Shown: positions 51,444 to 62,959 of the stretch, one piece after another
Layout: each line of letters begins with the position of its first letter
Numbering within the stretch: position 1 is the stretch's first letter
NCBI GenBank assembly: GCA_905250025.1
Contig: CAJNOJ010000135.1
Location: 124,001-188,000 of the forward strand
Origin: Adineta ricciae
Lineage: Eukaryota > Rotifera > Eurotatoria > Adinetida > Adinetidae
DNA: 64,000 nucleotides
Direction: 5' to 3'
Made by a program: the position numbers and the translations under genes
Notes under the pieces: model-generated
What the model saw: the letters and a program-made list of their open reading frames with translations, nothing else
What the model was told of the DNA's origin: nothing
Database searches by the model: none

Positions 51444-52505
51444 CTATATTTTCTTTAATGAAAAATTATCAATTAAAATCTCAATATACGTCAAAGTATG
51501 ATAATCTCTATCAGTCCATGTGACATTCGTAGTCTTATTGGATTGCGTCACTCGCTGCAAGAATTTTTGTCGATATTCTCCAATATTAATCTGAATATTA
51601 TCATCATTTGATTCCATTGTTAAATGACCTTTGATATTAATACGAATGTAAGGAATCTGTTCGATAATTGGCCACCATGAAGAGAGAAAAATGTCAATGA
51701 ATGATTGGGATAAAATATGTTTGGAATAATCGAATTGAAAATATCTTAGACAAGGCATTATGGAATGCAATTCTGTAAAACAATCTTTATTGAAATTTCC
51801 ATTGGAGAATTTCACTTTCAAATAACGAAGATTCGAAAGAGTAAACAATCGTTCATTAAAAACTGTTTGAATACCAAAACTATAATTTGAACCAAAGATT
51901 TTCACTTGTCGTACCTCTGGCATATGTCTCAAAAGGCAATAAATCAGTTGATTATCGAGACTACCAAGAAACAAAACATGAAGTTTTCTAATACTATGAT
52001 TAATAGTAAATAATTGATCAGGTAATGATCTGGAGACTTGTAAGACAAGATGACACGTTTTTAATGTTGGAATCGTAAGAATTGATTCGAAAGATGTTTT
52101 GTCTAGTGCACAAAACAAAGACAAATGTTCTAAATGAGGAATTTGTTTGAGAAGTTGACAAATTGTGGACGTGTAACATTCACCTGCACGACATATATGA
52201 ATTGATAGTTTTCGTAGTTGAAGTAATTGATGAGAATATGACTGAAGAAATTGAAGAGTAACAAGAATTCGAAGTCGAATAGAACATTCGAGATATCGTG
52301 TACGATGAAATATTGATTTAACGAATAAAGGGTCAGTTAAATCTGCTTGTTTCAATCGAAGATAGAATGAAAGATGATTTGACGAGAGAATTTTGTTGAA
52401 ATAGGAATTGAGTGAGTGAAAAGCTTGGACTATGTAATGAACTTCGAAATAACGAAAAATCATCAACCAGATTTCAGTTGGAAGTTGCTCAGCACATGTT
52501 GTCAT
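51444..52505 (-). CDS. F-box / leucine-rich-like protein, 353 aa, single exon
   Basis: The N-terminus (QLPTEIWLMIFRYFEV) is a typical F-box core that would dock on Skp1 of an SCF ubiquitin ligase. The rest carries irregular leucine-rich segments (LRKLSIHI, LEHLSLFC, LRYLKVKF) likely to form the substrate-binding part. It is intronless. Stop at 51444, start at 52505. It lies head-to-tail with dyskerin upstream on the same strand, about 290 bp away. The target is unknown. Confidence 0.78.
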   Translation of the reverse strand: MTTCAEQLPTEIWLMIFRYFEVHYIVQAFHSLNSYFNKILSSNHLSFYLRLKQADLTDPLFVKSIFHRTRYLECSIRLRILVTLQFLQSYSHQLLQLRKLSIHICRAGECYTSTICQLLKQIPHLEHLSLFCALDKTSFESILTIPTLKTCHLVLQVSRSLPDQLFTINHSIRKLHVLFLGSLDNQLIYCLLRHMPEVRQVKIFGSNYSFGIQTVFNERLFTLSNLRYLKVKFSNGNFNKDCFTELHSIMPCLRYFQFDYSKHILSQSFIDIFLSSWWPIIEQIPYIRINIKGHLTMESNDDNIQINIGEYRQKFLQRVTQSNKTTNVTWTDRDYHTLTYIEILIDNFSLKKI

Positions 52506-52795
52506 TATTTTTATTCTTACAAAATGAAATCATTGCGCAAGATATTCATACTCAATGACGGTTTTTATCGAAATCAATAGAGGGAGCTGCACGAAATTGC
52601 AACGTTTGGATGAGAAAGAGAAAAAAGAAGATTTTGTTTCTAATCGTTTGCGAAGATTTTCGAAATGAAGATCTTCGATTGAACTAAATTTCGTTTTATT
52701 TTCTTCTCAATGCCACACTGGCTGCCAGGAATATAACAAAAAACAAACGAGAACAACAATGGAGAAATGAAACAAACAACAGAATGTTCTTTGGT

Positions 52796-54847
52796 CTAAT
52801 CGGAATCTTCTTTCGTTTTTTTCTTATGTTTTTTATGCTTTTTTTCACCTGTTGTCGAGTCGCCTGGTGTCTAAATTTGACAACAAAACACCAACGTCAA
52901 AATTTCGCGTTCGAATATGTAAACTTACTGAAATATCGGCAGCGGATGTTGTTTGCATTTGATCATCGTCATCTTCTTCGACTTTTTGTTTCTTTTCTTT
53001 CTTTTTCTTTTCCGATTTTGAGTCGTCCAAGACACTTGTCGAAGCAACTGATTCATCATGTGGACGCTGAAAAATGAGAAAAATTCATTGAGAAAAAGAA
53101 AACAGTTGAAAATGAATTTACTTTTGCACTTGCTGGAGTTGCACTAACATCATAGAGCATATCACGCCAATTCTTCGGTGTTTGTTCAGTCGGTTTACCG
53201 AATTTACCGAGAATACCTTCTTTAATCATTAATTTCTTTTTCGAAGCCTAAAACGAATTTTTTCTTCTCGAATTCTATTCGGCCAAATGTCACTTACAAC
53301 TGGTCCATAACCCCATTTTTTCGGATAAGTATCCCGTTCCATAACAACACGTTTAATTTTCGCAGCAATACCATGATCACACGTTGCCATCGTTGCCGTT
53401 GTCATTAGAGCAATACCCAAAGCAACAGCTTCACCTTTGGTTGTCACAATCACAATCTGCTCATTCAATTCAATGCCATCTTCATATCGAAGGATACCTG
53501 GTAATAAGATTTTCGCACCATAACAAACAGCATTCACCTACAAAAAAGCTCATCATGACGAACATAGAAAACAGTATTTCAAAATTCTTACAGCACTGTC
53601 TTTGATAATAATACGTTTATGCGATACGAGTAAGGCTTCTAACGGTTTAACAACACGACGAAGATAGTTTTCATCTTTATTATGCATATAAGCATATGTT
53701 GCATCAATCACATCATGCATTGTCACCATGCCTTCCTAAAAATGATCAATCCTAGATCGATTTGTCTTAACTTGTGTTTGATTTCTTACCGCTTCAGATT
53801 GAATACCTGATCGAACACGACGAAGTTCTTGCATAATACCTCCGACACCGATTAAGAGACCCATATGAACACATAATGTTCGAATATACGTTCCTGCCTC
53901 ACAACTAACCCAAAAGATACCTAAAGAAATTTGCTGTAAAATTTCAAAGTATTCAAAAATTGTTCTCACCAATATTTCGTCGTTGATCGAATTCTAATAA
54001 TTTACTTTCGTAAATTGTACGAATACGTAATTGTCGTTTAACTGCGGCAATTACAGGTGGTTTTTGAAATACAGCACCAGTTAAAGATTCAAGTGTCTGA
54101 AAAGCAATGAATTTTAAAAGAAAAACCTTTATTGATCGTCTCTTTACTTACACGTTCGACTTTTTTCACATCATCGATGGGTGAATGAAAACGAACAACA
54201 CCGATATATTCTTTACCAGCAGATTGTTGAGATTTAACAAGACGTGTAGCACGTTCAATACAAACAATTAAACAACCCGATACTTTCGGATCTAATGTGC
54301 CTGAATGACCCGTCTTCGAGACTGGCAAAGCTTTGCAAAAAATACGCTTTATCCACGCAACGACTTCGTGAGACGACGGATTCACTGGTTTATCCAAATT
54401 GATAAATCCTGATCTACAAAAAAAAGGAAAGACACATGAATGGCGAAGTTGAGGGTGAGAAACAAAGATTTCTCGTACTTAACATATTCATCGATTGGTC
54501 GTTGTAACGGCGAACAACCAGCAGCAATAGCTGAAAAAGAAGAGCATGTGATTAGTGAATAAGTGAAGAGAAAAAAAACATTCGTACGTGTGTAATGGTT
54601 CGAACGAATATTCAAACGATCGAAATTCTAAATAGAAAACATTTTCAACAAAACTTTGTTTGTTTTCTGATGCGAAATACTTTGAGAAGAAGTGGCCAAT
54701 CGGATGTGTTTAATTTCCCTGCTGCTGCCGATGATGGTTCCAGAAAGAATTTACCTTGATGCTGAATATCCTAATAACAATAATCAACGAGAAATTCGAT
54801 AAGAGCTGTTAATCGAGAAGACTTACAGCAATAGATTTGCTTGCCAT
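52796..54847 (-). CDS. DKC1: Dyskerin, H/ACA snoRNP pseudouridine synthase, 481 aa
   Basis: Twelve exons with 50-56-bp introns join to 482 codons: 54827-54847, 54681-54770, 54588-54627, 54479-54530, 54152-54413, 53970-54096, 53790-53920, 53592-53735, 53298-53537, 53122-53247, 52929-53066 and 52796-52870. The protein follows human dyskerin nearly throughout: the DKCLD-type N-domain ([10 protein letters not shown]), the TruB domain with catalytic Asp109 in [22 protein letters not shown], the PUA domain with [10 protein letters not shown] and [11 protein letters not shown], and a Lys-rich tail ([15 protein letters not shown]) as nucleolar signal. It isomerises uridines in rRNA guided by H/ACA snoRNAs and binds telomerase RNA in animals. 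A few extra residues (about 93-99) precede KTGHSG. Confidence 0.96.
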
Positions 54848-56358
54848 GAACAAAGCGGTAGAATGATTTAACTAAAGCGAAAGAAAAAAAAAGAATTCTG
54901 GTTAAGTTTACTGTACAGTTCTTGCGAAAATGAACTTATTGGATGTGAAGAACGAACAATGGGAATCTTATCAGTATGGTTAAGTATTGACGAATGAAGT
55001 TTAGAAATGAAATATTTGGAGGAAGAATTTAAAATTGGTTTGCAAACGAGAATTTTCTTTTTAAATATGAAAAAAGTGAAAAAATCAAGTCAAACTCTTA
55101 ATTTCATCTGTAAAACATATTTTCATGAATGAAGACACGTTTTCGAACGACATCTATGTTGACAATATATTATTTTTCATATAACAATTTCCTTCCGACT
55201 TTTTTTCGATCCACACATGATATGATAAGACCGATGTCCCAACAAATATATACTTTCTTTTCTGAATCTCGTCTAAATTAACAGTTAAACTATAGATAAA
55301 CAGAAGATTTCTGTGTACACATAACTTTTCCATCGCACTTCTGATATTTCCGGAAGTCACATTTCCGTATCAATGTCAATGTAATCCGAACAAATCTACT
55401 AATCTTCCCATCAAACAGTTTAATTTCGGTGTATCAAATCCTTTCATGTAAGTTTACTCGGAATATTTTTTTCTCAGATTGGAATCACCGAACCGGGAAT
55501 TTCTCTAATTCGAACGTTTTCTTTGTTTTTTTTAATCCGTGACCCGTCATTAAAAACTTCCCTTTCAACAAGCTCGTGTTCGCACTTTAAAAGAGAAACA
55601 AAAATAAACTCAGGTTAATCTATATTTATCAATCAATTGAGAAATTTCATTGAATCGCAGTTGTATTTTCTTTCATATTTCAATCTTGAATTCGAATTGA
55701 CGTAAATAGATTTGATCTATTTTTTGAACATTTTGCTTTCAGTTGTTGATACTAATTGGTCAATGAGATCTTTTTCAATGGAATTAATATGAGAGATTTT
55801 GTTCGAGAAGAAAAAGGATTCCTAATGAATTAAATAAACAGTGTTGAAGAATAAAAATGAGACTTTCGCTCTTCTGTTCTCTTCATCCGACTTGATTAAA
55901 GTCTTTTTATCATCACCATAGCATCGTTCTGCGTCAAAATGAGAAATTTTTTTCTTATCTTTCGTGATATTAAAGAAAAGCAGCTTAACAACACGTTCAT
56001 TTCTATGATAGATAATTAATAGGTAGACCGAGAGAAAGAGAGAGAGAGAAGTTAGCTTAAAAAAAGGTAACTGTGTAAGATGAAACCTCTTCGCCTTCTT
56101 GTCTTAATAGAAAATATCACGAACAGAAGAGTGAAGAGAGAGAAAAATGTTTTTAATGATTAAGTAGGAAAAATTAAAATCTGTTAAGACTTTATCCAAG
56201 GTCAGTAGTGACGTTCGTTTGTGATGGTAACCGGCGGAAAAAAAGTTTATATCACGTTAATGCTAAATTACACACAAATGGTTGTGTGGTTGAAACTCAT
56301 TTTTATTAATAAAAACAGCAATGCAGATTAAAAAAGAAAACAAAAATAGAAGATTGTA
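54848..56358. other. Intergenic, nothing recognised
   Basis: AT-rich sequence with a GA repeat near 56036. It must contain the dyskerin promoter and the globin 3' UTR. No exon is supported. Confidence 0.45.
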
Positions 56359-57102
56359 TCACGACAATGATTTTTTTGTTGCTGTTGATGGCGTTGCGGA
56401 TAAGAACTGACCTGTTGTTAATGTAAATAACTTTGTCCAAGCTAATTCGTGTTTGATCGTCCATTCTTTGCTGTTTTGATACATTAGACTTTTCAAACTT
56501 TCGAGAAATGATTCACAAATAACCTGAAAGAAAATACAACACAAACTTATATACGTCATTTCCGAGAAAATCCTATTTTCAGCTTACGTCAACATGATTT
56601 TGAGTTATTTTATACTCAGCATGTGATTCAGCGACACGACGAAACGATTCATTCATCAGATTATTATTATTGTTATTTGTGGGAGTTGTTCGCGTTACCA
56701 TTGTCATAATTACTTGATCAACTTTCTCTAAAACTTTATACCCATGTTGACAATAAACTTGTTTAGCCAATGCATCTCGATTAATACTTGAATCATTTTC
56801 ACTAAATGTTAAATTATTACTTTGATCAAGATAAGCATTGTACCAATAATTGATCAATGTCGAACTTTTCTTCAATGCTCTACGAAACAAACAAAGAATT
56901 GCAAATATTTCCGAACAATGAATATTCTTCACCTTTCCATAATATCATCGCCAAGTTTTTTCATATTATTCTGTTTAACAATAACCCAAACTTCTTTCAA
57001 TTTGATTTTCTCATCGGCATTAAATATCGATTCATTATTTACTTCTCCATCTTCGGCTGGATTGATCGCAGTTGGTGGTCCAATGGATGGTGCACATCCC
57101 AT
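56359..57102 (-). CDS. Globin with N-terminal acylation motif, 208 aa
   Basis: Exons 56933-57102, 56588-56879 and 56359-56523 join in phase to 209 codons including the stop. The fold is read from KLKEVWVIVKQN (helix A), the Gln-His-Gly of helix E (distal His102) and ESHAEYKI in helix F (proximal His143). The two His are 41 residues apart because of an Asn-rich insertion (about 124-130) in the EF corner. The protein opens MGCAPS: Gly2 suits N-myristoylation and Cys3 palmitoylation, as in membrane-bound globin-X-type proteins, suggesting a sensor or redox role at a membrane rather than bulk oxygen carriage. The C-terminal tail (after about residue 190) is short and Ser/Thr-rich. Confidence 0.85.
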
Positions 57103-57135
57103 AGTTTTTGTTTGGTCGATATCAAACAGCTATGT

Positions 57136-57141
57136 TATATA
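57136..57141 (-). promoter_or_regulatory. Candidate TATA element of the globin gene
   Basis: TATATA on the minus strand, about 34 bp upstream of the globin ATG. If used, the 5' UTR would be only a few bases long. Confidence 0.35.
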
Positions 57142-57683
57142 AAAACTTCTCAACAGTTAACATTTAGACAAGAAAGAAAAAACAGAGTAGAATCTTCTCC
57201 AACTCTCTCTCTCTCTCGTTGTCTCTCTTTCTTTTCCTTCTCTTTGCATTATATTTTTTTCCTTAACAATATCTAATTGAGAAACGAATGCATAATGATG
57301 TTCTTCATCTTTCTTTTTTTCCCCCTGTTACAGAAGTCATCCTTTACTATTCTCTTTTCCTCTCTTCAACTTTTTTTTTCTCGAGATGTTTCTTGTCTTT
57401 ATTTAACAAATGAAAGAGACCTTAGAAATAATCTTCTATAATATTCTCATGACAAAACTGATTCAATAATCTTTTTGTTTTGGAAAAAAAACGTCAAAGA
57501 ATCTTCGATACGAAATGAATATATCTGTAAAATCGTGTATATCCAGCAACAATGTAAGCTATTTATTTTCATCTTGTCTTCAACTTTCAAGTTTGACACT
57601 ACTGATTTACAAAAACGAGCGCCATACTTTTGAAAAGAAAATGTTAGTTTATATTCGAACTAGTACTACAGAATAAAAAGTCA
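57142..57683. other. Divergent promoter region between globin and CFAP157
   Basis: About 540 bp with CT microsatellite (57206-57245) and no coding exon. It lies between two genes transcribed in opposite directions. Confidence 0.5.
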
Positions 57684-60600
57684 ATGGCACCAATGAAAAA
57701 ATCCCAAAAGAAGAAGAAGAAGAAAAATGTTAATGCAAAGTTAACGACAAGTCCATCAGTGATTACAGAAGATCAAAAAGAATATTATACAGAGAAAATT
57801 AATCTTTTAGAATCACGTTTAACCAAGTATGTTTAACATTTAATTTCCTTCGCCGAGATTTGTATAACCAGCTTGTATTAATTCTTTGCGTAAATCATCA
57901 TATACAGTAGCATCCTCAATAGTGCTTGGAATTCGAAATGATTTGCCGTTGAGTAGAGAATTTAATGTATTTCGTGCGATTTTTCCTGAGCGAGTTTTTG
58001 GCAAACGTTTCACTGCAACAAACTTTTTGAATGCAGCCACAGGACCAATTTCTTGTCGAACAGCAGCTACGATTGCTTTTTCAAGTTGCGTTGGACTTGA
58101 AAATGGAAATTATTCATTAAACAATAGATGAAATTCGATTTTCGACTTACTCAGTTTTCTCTTCCGCTTTGTTTAAAACAACAAAAGCAAATGGTTGTTG
58201 ACCTTTGACTTCATCTTTTAATCCAATAACTGCACATTCAGAAACTTTTCCACTTTCGACAATAGCTTGTTCAATATGTCCACCTGATAGACGATGACCT
58301 GCCACATTTAAAACATCATCAGCACGAGATGATGTTTCAATAAACCCATCGGGTGTTCTTATTCCAACATCCATTGTATCATAATAGCCCGGATAACGGC
58401 TGAAATAAGTGTCATGAAAGAGATCATCGTTTTTCCATAACGTTGTGAAACAACCGGGAGGTAATGGAAGTTTAATGACAATGCGACCTAATTCGTCATT
58501 TGAACATTCATCTTCTTCGACAGACGCTGCATCCGAAGAAAATAAATGAAGATTGTAGCCAGGACATGGACGCCCAGCACAACCTGGTGGACCAAGATCC
58601 TAAAGCAAGAAGCAATTAAAAAAAGAATTTGCTTGAATTTGTCCTACTGGATGTTTATCGAGGCCAAGACAAACTGCTGTAACAGGTGCACCTGTTTCTG
58701 TTTGCCAATAATGATCAACGACTGGTCTATGACCAAAAACCTCGCGTGCCCATAATAAAGTATCACGATCACAATGTTCACCTGCGACAAACAAACTTCG
58801 AAGATGTCTCATCGGATATTTAGTTGAAAGCGTATTGTCTGGATCATTTTGACGAATGATTCGTAATGCTGTTGGCGACCAAAATGAGCCGACAGCTTTA
58901 TGTTCATCAATGACACGAAAGAATGCTGAAGCATCCGGTGTACCGACTGGTTTGCCTTCATATATGACCGTTGTTGATCCGTTTAATAACGGACCATAAC
59001 ATCCGTAGGAATGACCCACAACCTTTATCATGTCACAGGGATTAAATCAGTTTTTCTCAAAAACTAATTTCATACCCATCCAAGATCAGCAGCTGACCAC
59101 CAAACTTCTCCGGGATGAACATTGTATAGATATTTCATTGTCCATTGTAACATAACAGCATAACCACCCGTCGGACGAACAATTGCTTTGGGAGTACCAG
59201 TTGTACCTGGAGAGAGATAGGAAAAAAAGCGTTGTTTTATCTATGAAACGATTGACAAATATCTATACCTGATGTATAGAGTAAATAAAGTGGGTGGTTT
59301 GCTTCTACGGGTTGACAATCTTGAATATCACGTGCACTCGCTATTGCATCATTCCAATCCTGATCTCGTCCCGAAATTAAATTTGCGTTCTTCTCTTCTG
59401 GTCGATTATATATGATACACTTGATTGAATCATTATTGAGATCACATTTTTTGATTGCATCATCAACAATCTGTTTATAGTTAAGCACACGTTGAGGTTC
59501 GAAACCCGCATTGACTAAACGAATAAACATCAAACAATTCTTCCTTCGTGAATTTTCTTTCAGTTTTACCTGAAATTAAAACCTTCGGTTGAGAATGTTT
59601 GATTCGAACAGCTAATTCGCTTGAACTGAATCCTCCGAAGACCACTGTATGTATAGCACCAATACGAGCACAAGCTAACATCGCAGTAATTGCTTGTGGA
59701 ATCATTGGCATGTAGATTAATACCACATCGCCTTTCTTCACTCCATATTTTTTACTCAAAACATTTGCCAATGTTTTCACTTCTTGTAAAAGTTGTTTAT
59801 ATGTTACCCGAGTTACTTTCTTTGTCATTGCCGAGTCATGTATAATAGCAGCTTGATCGCCATGCTTTGGAATTTGTCGATCCAGACAATTGTAAGTCAT
59901 GTTTAACTGTCCACCATCGAACCAGTGTGGTCGAATTAAGTTATCTTTATTATAAACAGATTTCCATTTTTTAAACCAGAAAACTTTATGTGCATGTTCG
60001 CTCCAAAATCTTTCAGGATGTTCAATACTTGACCTATAGACACTCGCGTAGGTTGAACTACGACGAACCAATGTTCGATACATGTGATAATCTTGAAAGG
60101 AAAAAAGAAAAGTTTGTTTTTTGTTTAGATATGAAAAACGAGGTGATGAATTGGAATTGATGTGCCGATCGTATGGTGATCAATTCGAAATTTTATTAAA
60201 AGATAAACGTGATATATCATCGTATTTAAAAAAGCAATTAGAATTACGAAATGGACAAGTTTTTGATCTCAACGATCGATTGGTTGGTTTACAAAAGGCA
60301 AAAGATCAAGAAAAAGAATTGTACGAAAAGAATTTTCAAGACTTAAAGGAAAAATCTCAAAAAGAAATCGACAAACTCGAAAACGAAAATTTTCTACTCA
60401 GTAATACTCAATCACATATTCATCTTCCGATCATTTCAAGTAATTTCATCAATTTAGAAACACGTCTAATTTCCGTAGAAGAATTCAAAACTCAACGTCA
60501 AACAATGGAAACGACAATCGAAGAATTAAAAAGACAAATTCAACAAAAAGAAGATGCATATCGATCTGCTCTCGATCAAATGGAAATCGCTTTAATAACT

Positions 60601-61942
60601 TTCAAAAATAGGTTCGTTCATCTCGATTCTTCTTTCTTCCAAATTCTTTTTCTTCAGATTAAAAAAAGAAGCGATTCAATATCTAAATGATTTAGCGATT
60701 GAATTTCGTCGAACAACGAAAAATCAAATCTCTCAAACGATTCAACGAGCAATTCGCGAGAATTTCTATTTAAATAATCAAATCACTCACCTCACAACTC
60801 AACTTGAAAAATCCATTGAAATGAATAAAAAATCTACGGAAAAGAACCAACATTTAACACGAACCGTCTCTATTCTACAAGACGTAGAACTACAAACAAC
60901 GAATAAAATTTTCGCGACGGAAAATGTAAATCAAAATCATATGACACGCGTTTAGAAATATGAATTAAGAATTTGTAGATTATTCGAATGTTATGTCAAC
61001 AATTAAAGGAGCGTAAAGAACGGAAAATGTCAGCAGACAAAGTTATTGTGGCAAAAGAAGACAAATCGTATTGAATGAAAGACGACAGGTTCTTATCAGA
61101 TGTGTTACTTTATCTAAATTTAGAACAGAAATCGTGTCAGAAGAAGAAACCTCGATGGAAAAACAAGAAGATTCGACAGAATTGAAGAATTTAAAAGAAG
61201 AAAACAATTTACTCAGAAATATTATCGATCGAGCTGCAAAAATCATCTCGGACGTTGTTCAGGTAGAGATGAAAAGAAGTTGCCCGTTTATAAGTCGAGC
61301 CTCTTTAACAAAAATGCGTAATAAACAGTCTGTCGTACTTATAAAGTACATGCCTTAGTTTTTGGTACACGAGAAAGGTTATCGAAAAGATAAAAACTGA
61401 CCAATGGGCGAAAAGAAGAAAGAAAACACGAAAACAGTGATAGACACCTTGACTGACTAAATAGGACATATCGTCGGTTCTCTTTAATGATCGAATCATA
61501 AGATATTCGTTTTTTATATAAAGCGACACACGAAATATTTCTATTGGATATCGAAAAACGAACAGTTTTTTCAATTCTTTACTTACTTATCGATCAGAAT
61601 TATGAAGAGAAATGTTTCTCCTTTTATACGATCGTATCAATGGAGCATAACGACATTTAAATCTATATTTAGTCTGATGAAACTTCAGACTTGTTACTCA
61701 AAACTACGAAACGATCTGAAATGCTTGAAGAACTTCTATCAATTCTTCTAACTTCACATCATTTGGGTCGAACGGAATTATTATTTGAAGAGAAATCCAA
61801 AGGAATCTACCCGGCAACCCGTTTGAATCTTCATCGAATGTAAAGATTTTCCAAAATCTTCTTAATTTTCATCAATTTTCCTTTTAGTCGTCCGAACATT
61901 CATTATCATCTCGGCGATTTAGGACTCGTTCCTTCTCACTAA
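57684..61942 (+). CDS. CFAP157: CFAP157-like cilia/flagella coiled-coil protein, 428 aa
   Basis: Exons 57684-57826, 60129-60400, 60458-60611, 60658-60925, 60979-61067, 61124-61262, 61673-61839 and 61888-61942 join in phase to 429 codons. The start (MAPMKKSQKKKKK), the EYYTEKINLLESRLTKYEKR region, QTIQRAIRENF, and the C-terminal HLGDLGLVP all match vertebrate CFAP157. Most of the protein is predicted coiled coil. Vertebrate CFAP157 is needed for normal sperm axonemes and localises to basal bodies, so a role in motile cilia is expected. Intron 1 is 2,302 bp and contains the complete antisense ACSS3-like gene. Intron 60401-60457 (57 bp) is a multiple of three and open. AATAAA follows 21 bp after the stop. 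Confidence 0.9.
57840..60083 (-). CDS. ACSS3: ACSS3-like short-chain (propionate/acetate) acyl-CoA synthetase, 656 aa
   Basis: Exons 59570-60083, 59269-59514, 59076-59206, 58648-59022, 58151-58599 and 57840-58095 join to 657 codons with consistent phases. The AMP-forming signature YTSGTTGTPK is formed across an exon junction. Other shared stretches are IYMPMIPQAITAMLACARIG, GGYAVMLQWTM, DHYWQTETG, and the A10 catalytic Lys in LPKTRSGKIARN. The order and spacing match vertebrate ACSS3, a mitochondrial propionyl-CoA synthetase; the Arg/Ser-rich N-terminus fits a mitochondrial presequence. The reaction is carboxylate + ATP + CoA to acyl-CoA + AMP + PPi. The whole gene lies antisense in intron 1 of CFAP157: its stop is 14 bp from the host donor and its ATG 46 bp from the host acceptor side. 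Confidence 0.94.
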
Positions 61943-61962
61943 CTATTGTCATTTTTCCTTTG

Positions 61963-61968
61963 AATAAA
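61963..61968 (+). other. Candidate polyadenylation signal of CFAP157
   Basis: AATAAA lies 21 bp after the CFAP157 stop and 29 bp before the ATG of the next gene on the same strand. Confidence 0.5.
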
Positions 61969-61996
61969 AACTAAAACGCGCACTTTGTTCATCACT

Positions 61997-62947
61997 ATGT
62001 CATTCCTAATCAAACGACATTCTTGGTCTACTAATACAAATATTCACACAGAAACGAGCGTTTTCAGTGATTCAACAAGTTTATCCGAATACAGTCCATC
62101 GGAGCTCAGCACGAATTATTCGAAACCAATTCGCCATTTGTTTCTTGTTCGTCATGGACAATATCAACGCTATCGAACAGAAGTCGATGGTCATTTAACA
62201 GACAAAGGACAGGAACAAGCGTGGTATGCAGCGAATTTTCTCGTCTCTCAATTACCGGAAAATGTTCTTTTTGATTCGTTAACACATTCAGATAGTAAAA
62301 TGTGTTGAATTCAATTGAGATCAAATGAAAGAATTCGTTGTATTCTAGTGATACGAACACGAGAAACTGCGACAATCATTTATAAACAATTGAAATTAAT
62401 GAATAAAATCGATATCGAATACTTTTCCATTGATACTGATTTTCGCGAACATAATTTACTTCTTGGATTTCTTATTGAAGGTATTTTACTTCTGATTTTC
62501 TCGAAATATGATGAAAATTTCTTGTAGGAAACTGGCGTGCACTAAAACGTGATTATTTTCATTTAAAAAACAGTCAAACAACATTTGAAATCGTCGTTGC
62601 ACATCGAAACATCATTGGTCATTGTATTGAACTATTAACAATGATTCAACCTGATAAATCTATTTCATTCAACGCATCAGTTACAGTTAAAATTACTTAA
62701 TCGTATTTTTCTCTTGTTCATTCGACTTTTTTAGCATATCATCGTTGATGAAAAGGGTCCAACTGTTGATTATGCGTACAAACATGATTTTATTCCTGAA
62801 GAATTCTTAACTATGTGGGAAATTTACCTTCCAATCACCAAATCTCATCATCGAGAACGGCAATACGTCCATTCGAACGTCGATGCCGTTCAAGGTCGAG
62901 AGAGAAGAGGTTGTTGTATACGTTTAGTTATCTCATGTCTTCGTTAA
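61997..62947 (+). CDS. PGAM5-like histidine phosphatase, 264 aa
   Basis: Exons 61997-62294, 62349-62480, 62528-62679 and 62735-62947 join in phase; a donor 6 bp later for exon 3 would add two residues. The RHG catalytic motif (LFLVRHGQY) lies near residue 55, with GQEQAWYAANFL, then IRTRETATIIY and the second His in VVAHRNIIGH. The segment NASVTHIIVDEKG followed by a FIPEEFL-type end mirrors PGAM5, a mitochondrial Ser/Thr/His phosphatase, better than glycolytic mutases. No membrane anchor is seen at the N-terminus, unlike vertebrate PGAM5. Only 54 bp separate it from CFAP157 upstream, and 12 bp separate its stop from that of BCS1L. Confidence 0.8.
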
Positions 62948-62959
62948 GTTTTATTGAAA

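Noticed and set aside
61305..61574. Antisense 89-codon frame in a 410-bp CFAP157 intron
   Set aside because: Low-complexity composition and no homology; the larger intron is noted but no nested gene is supported there.
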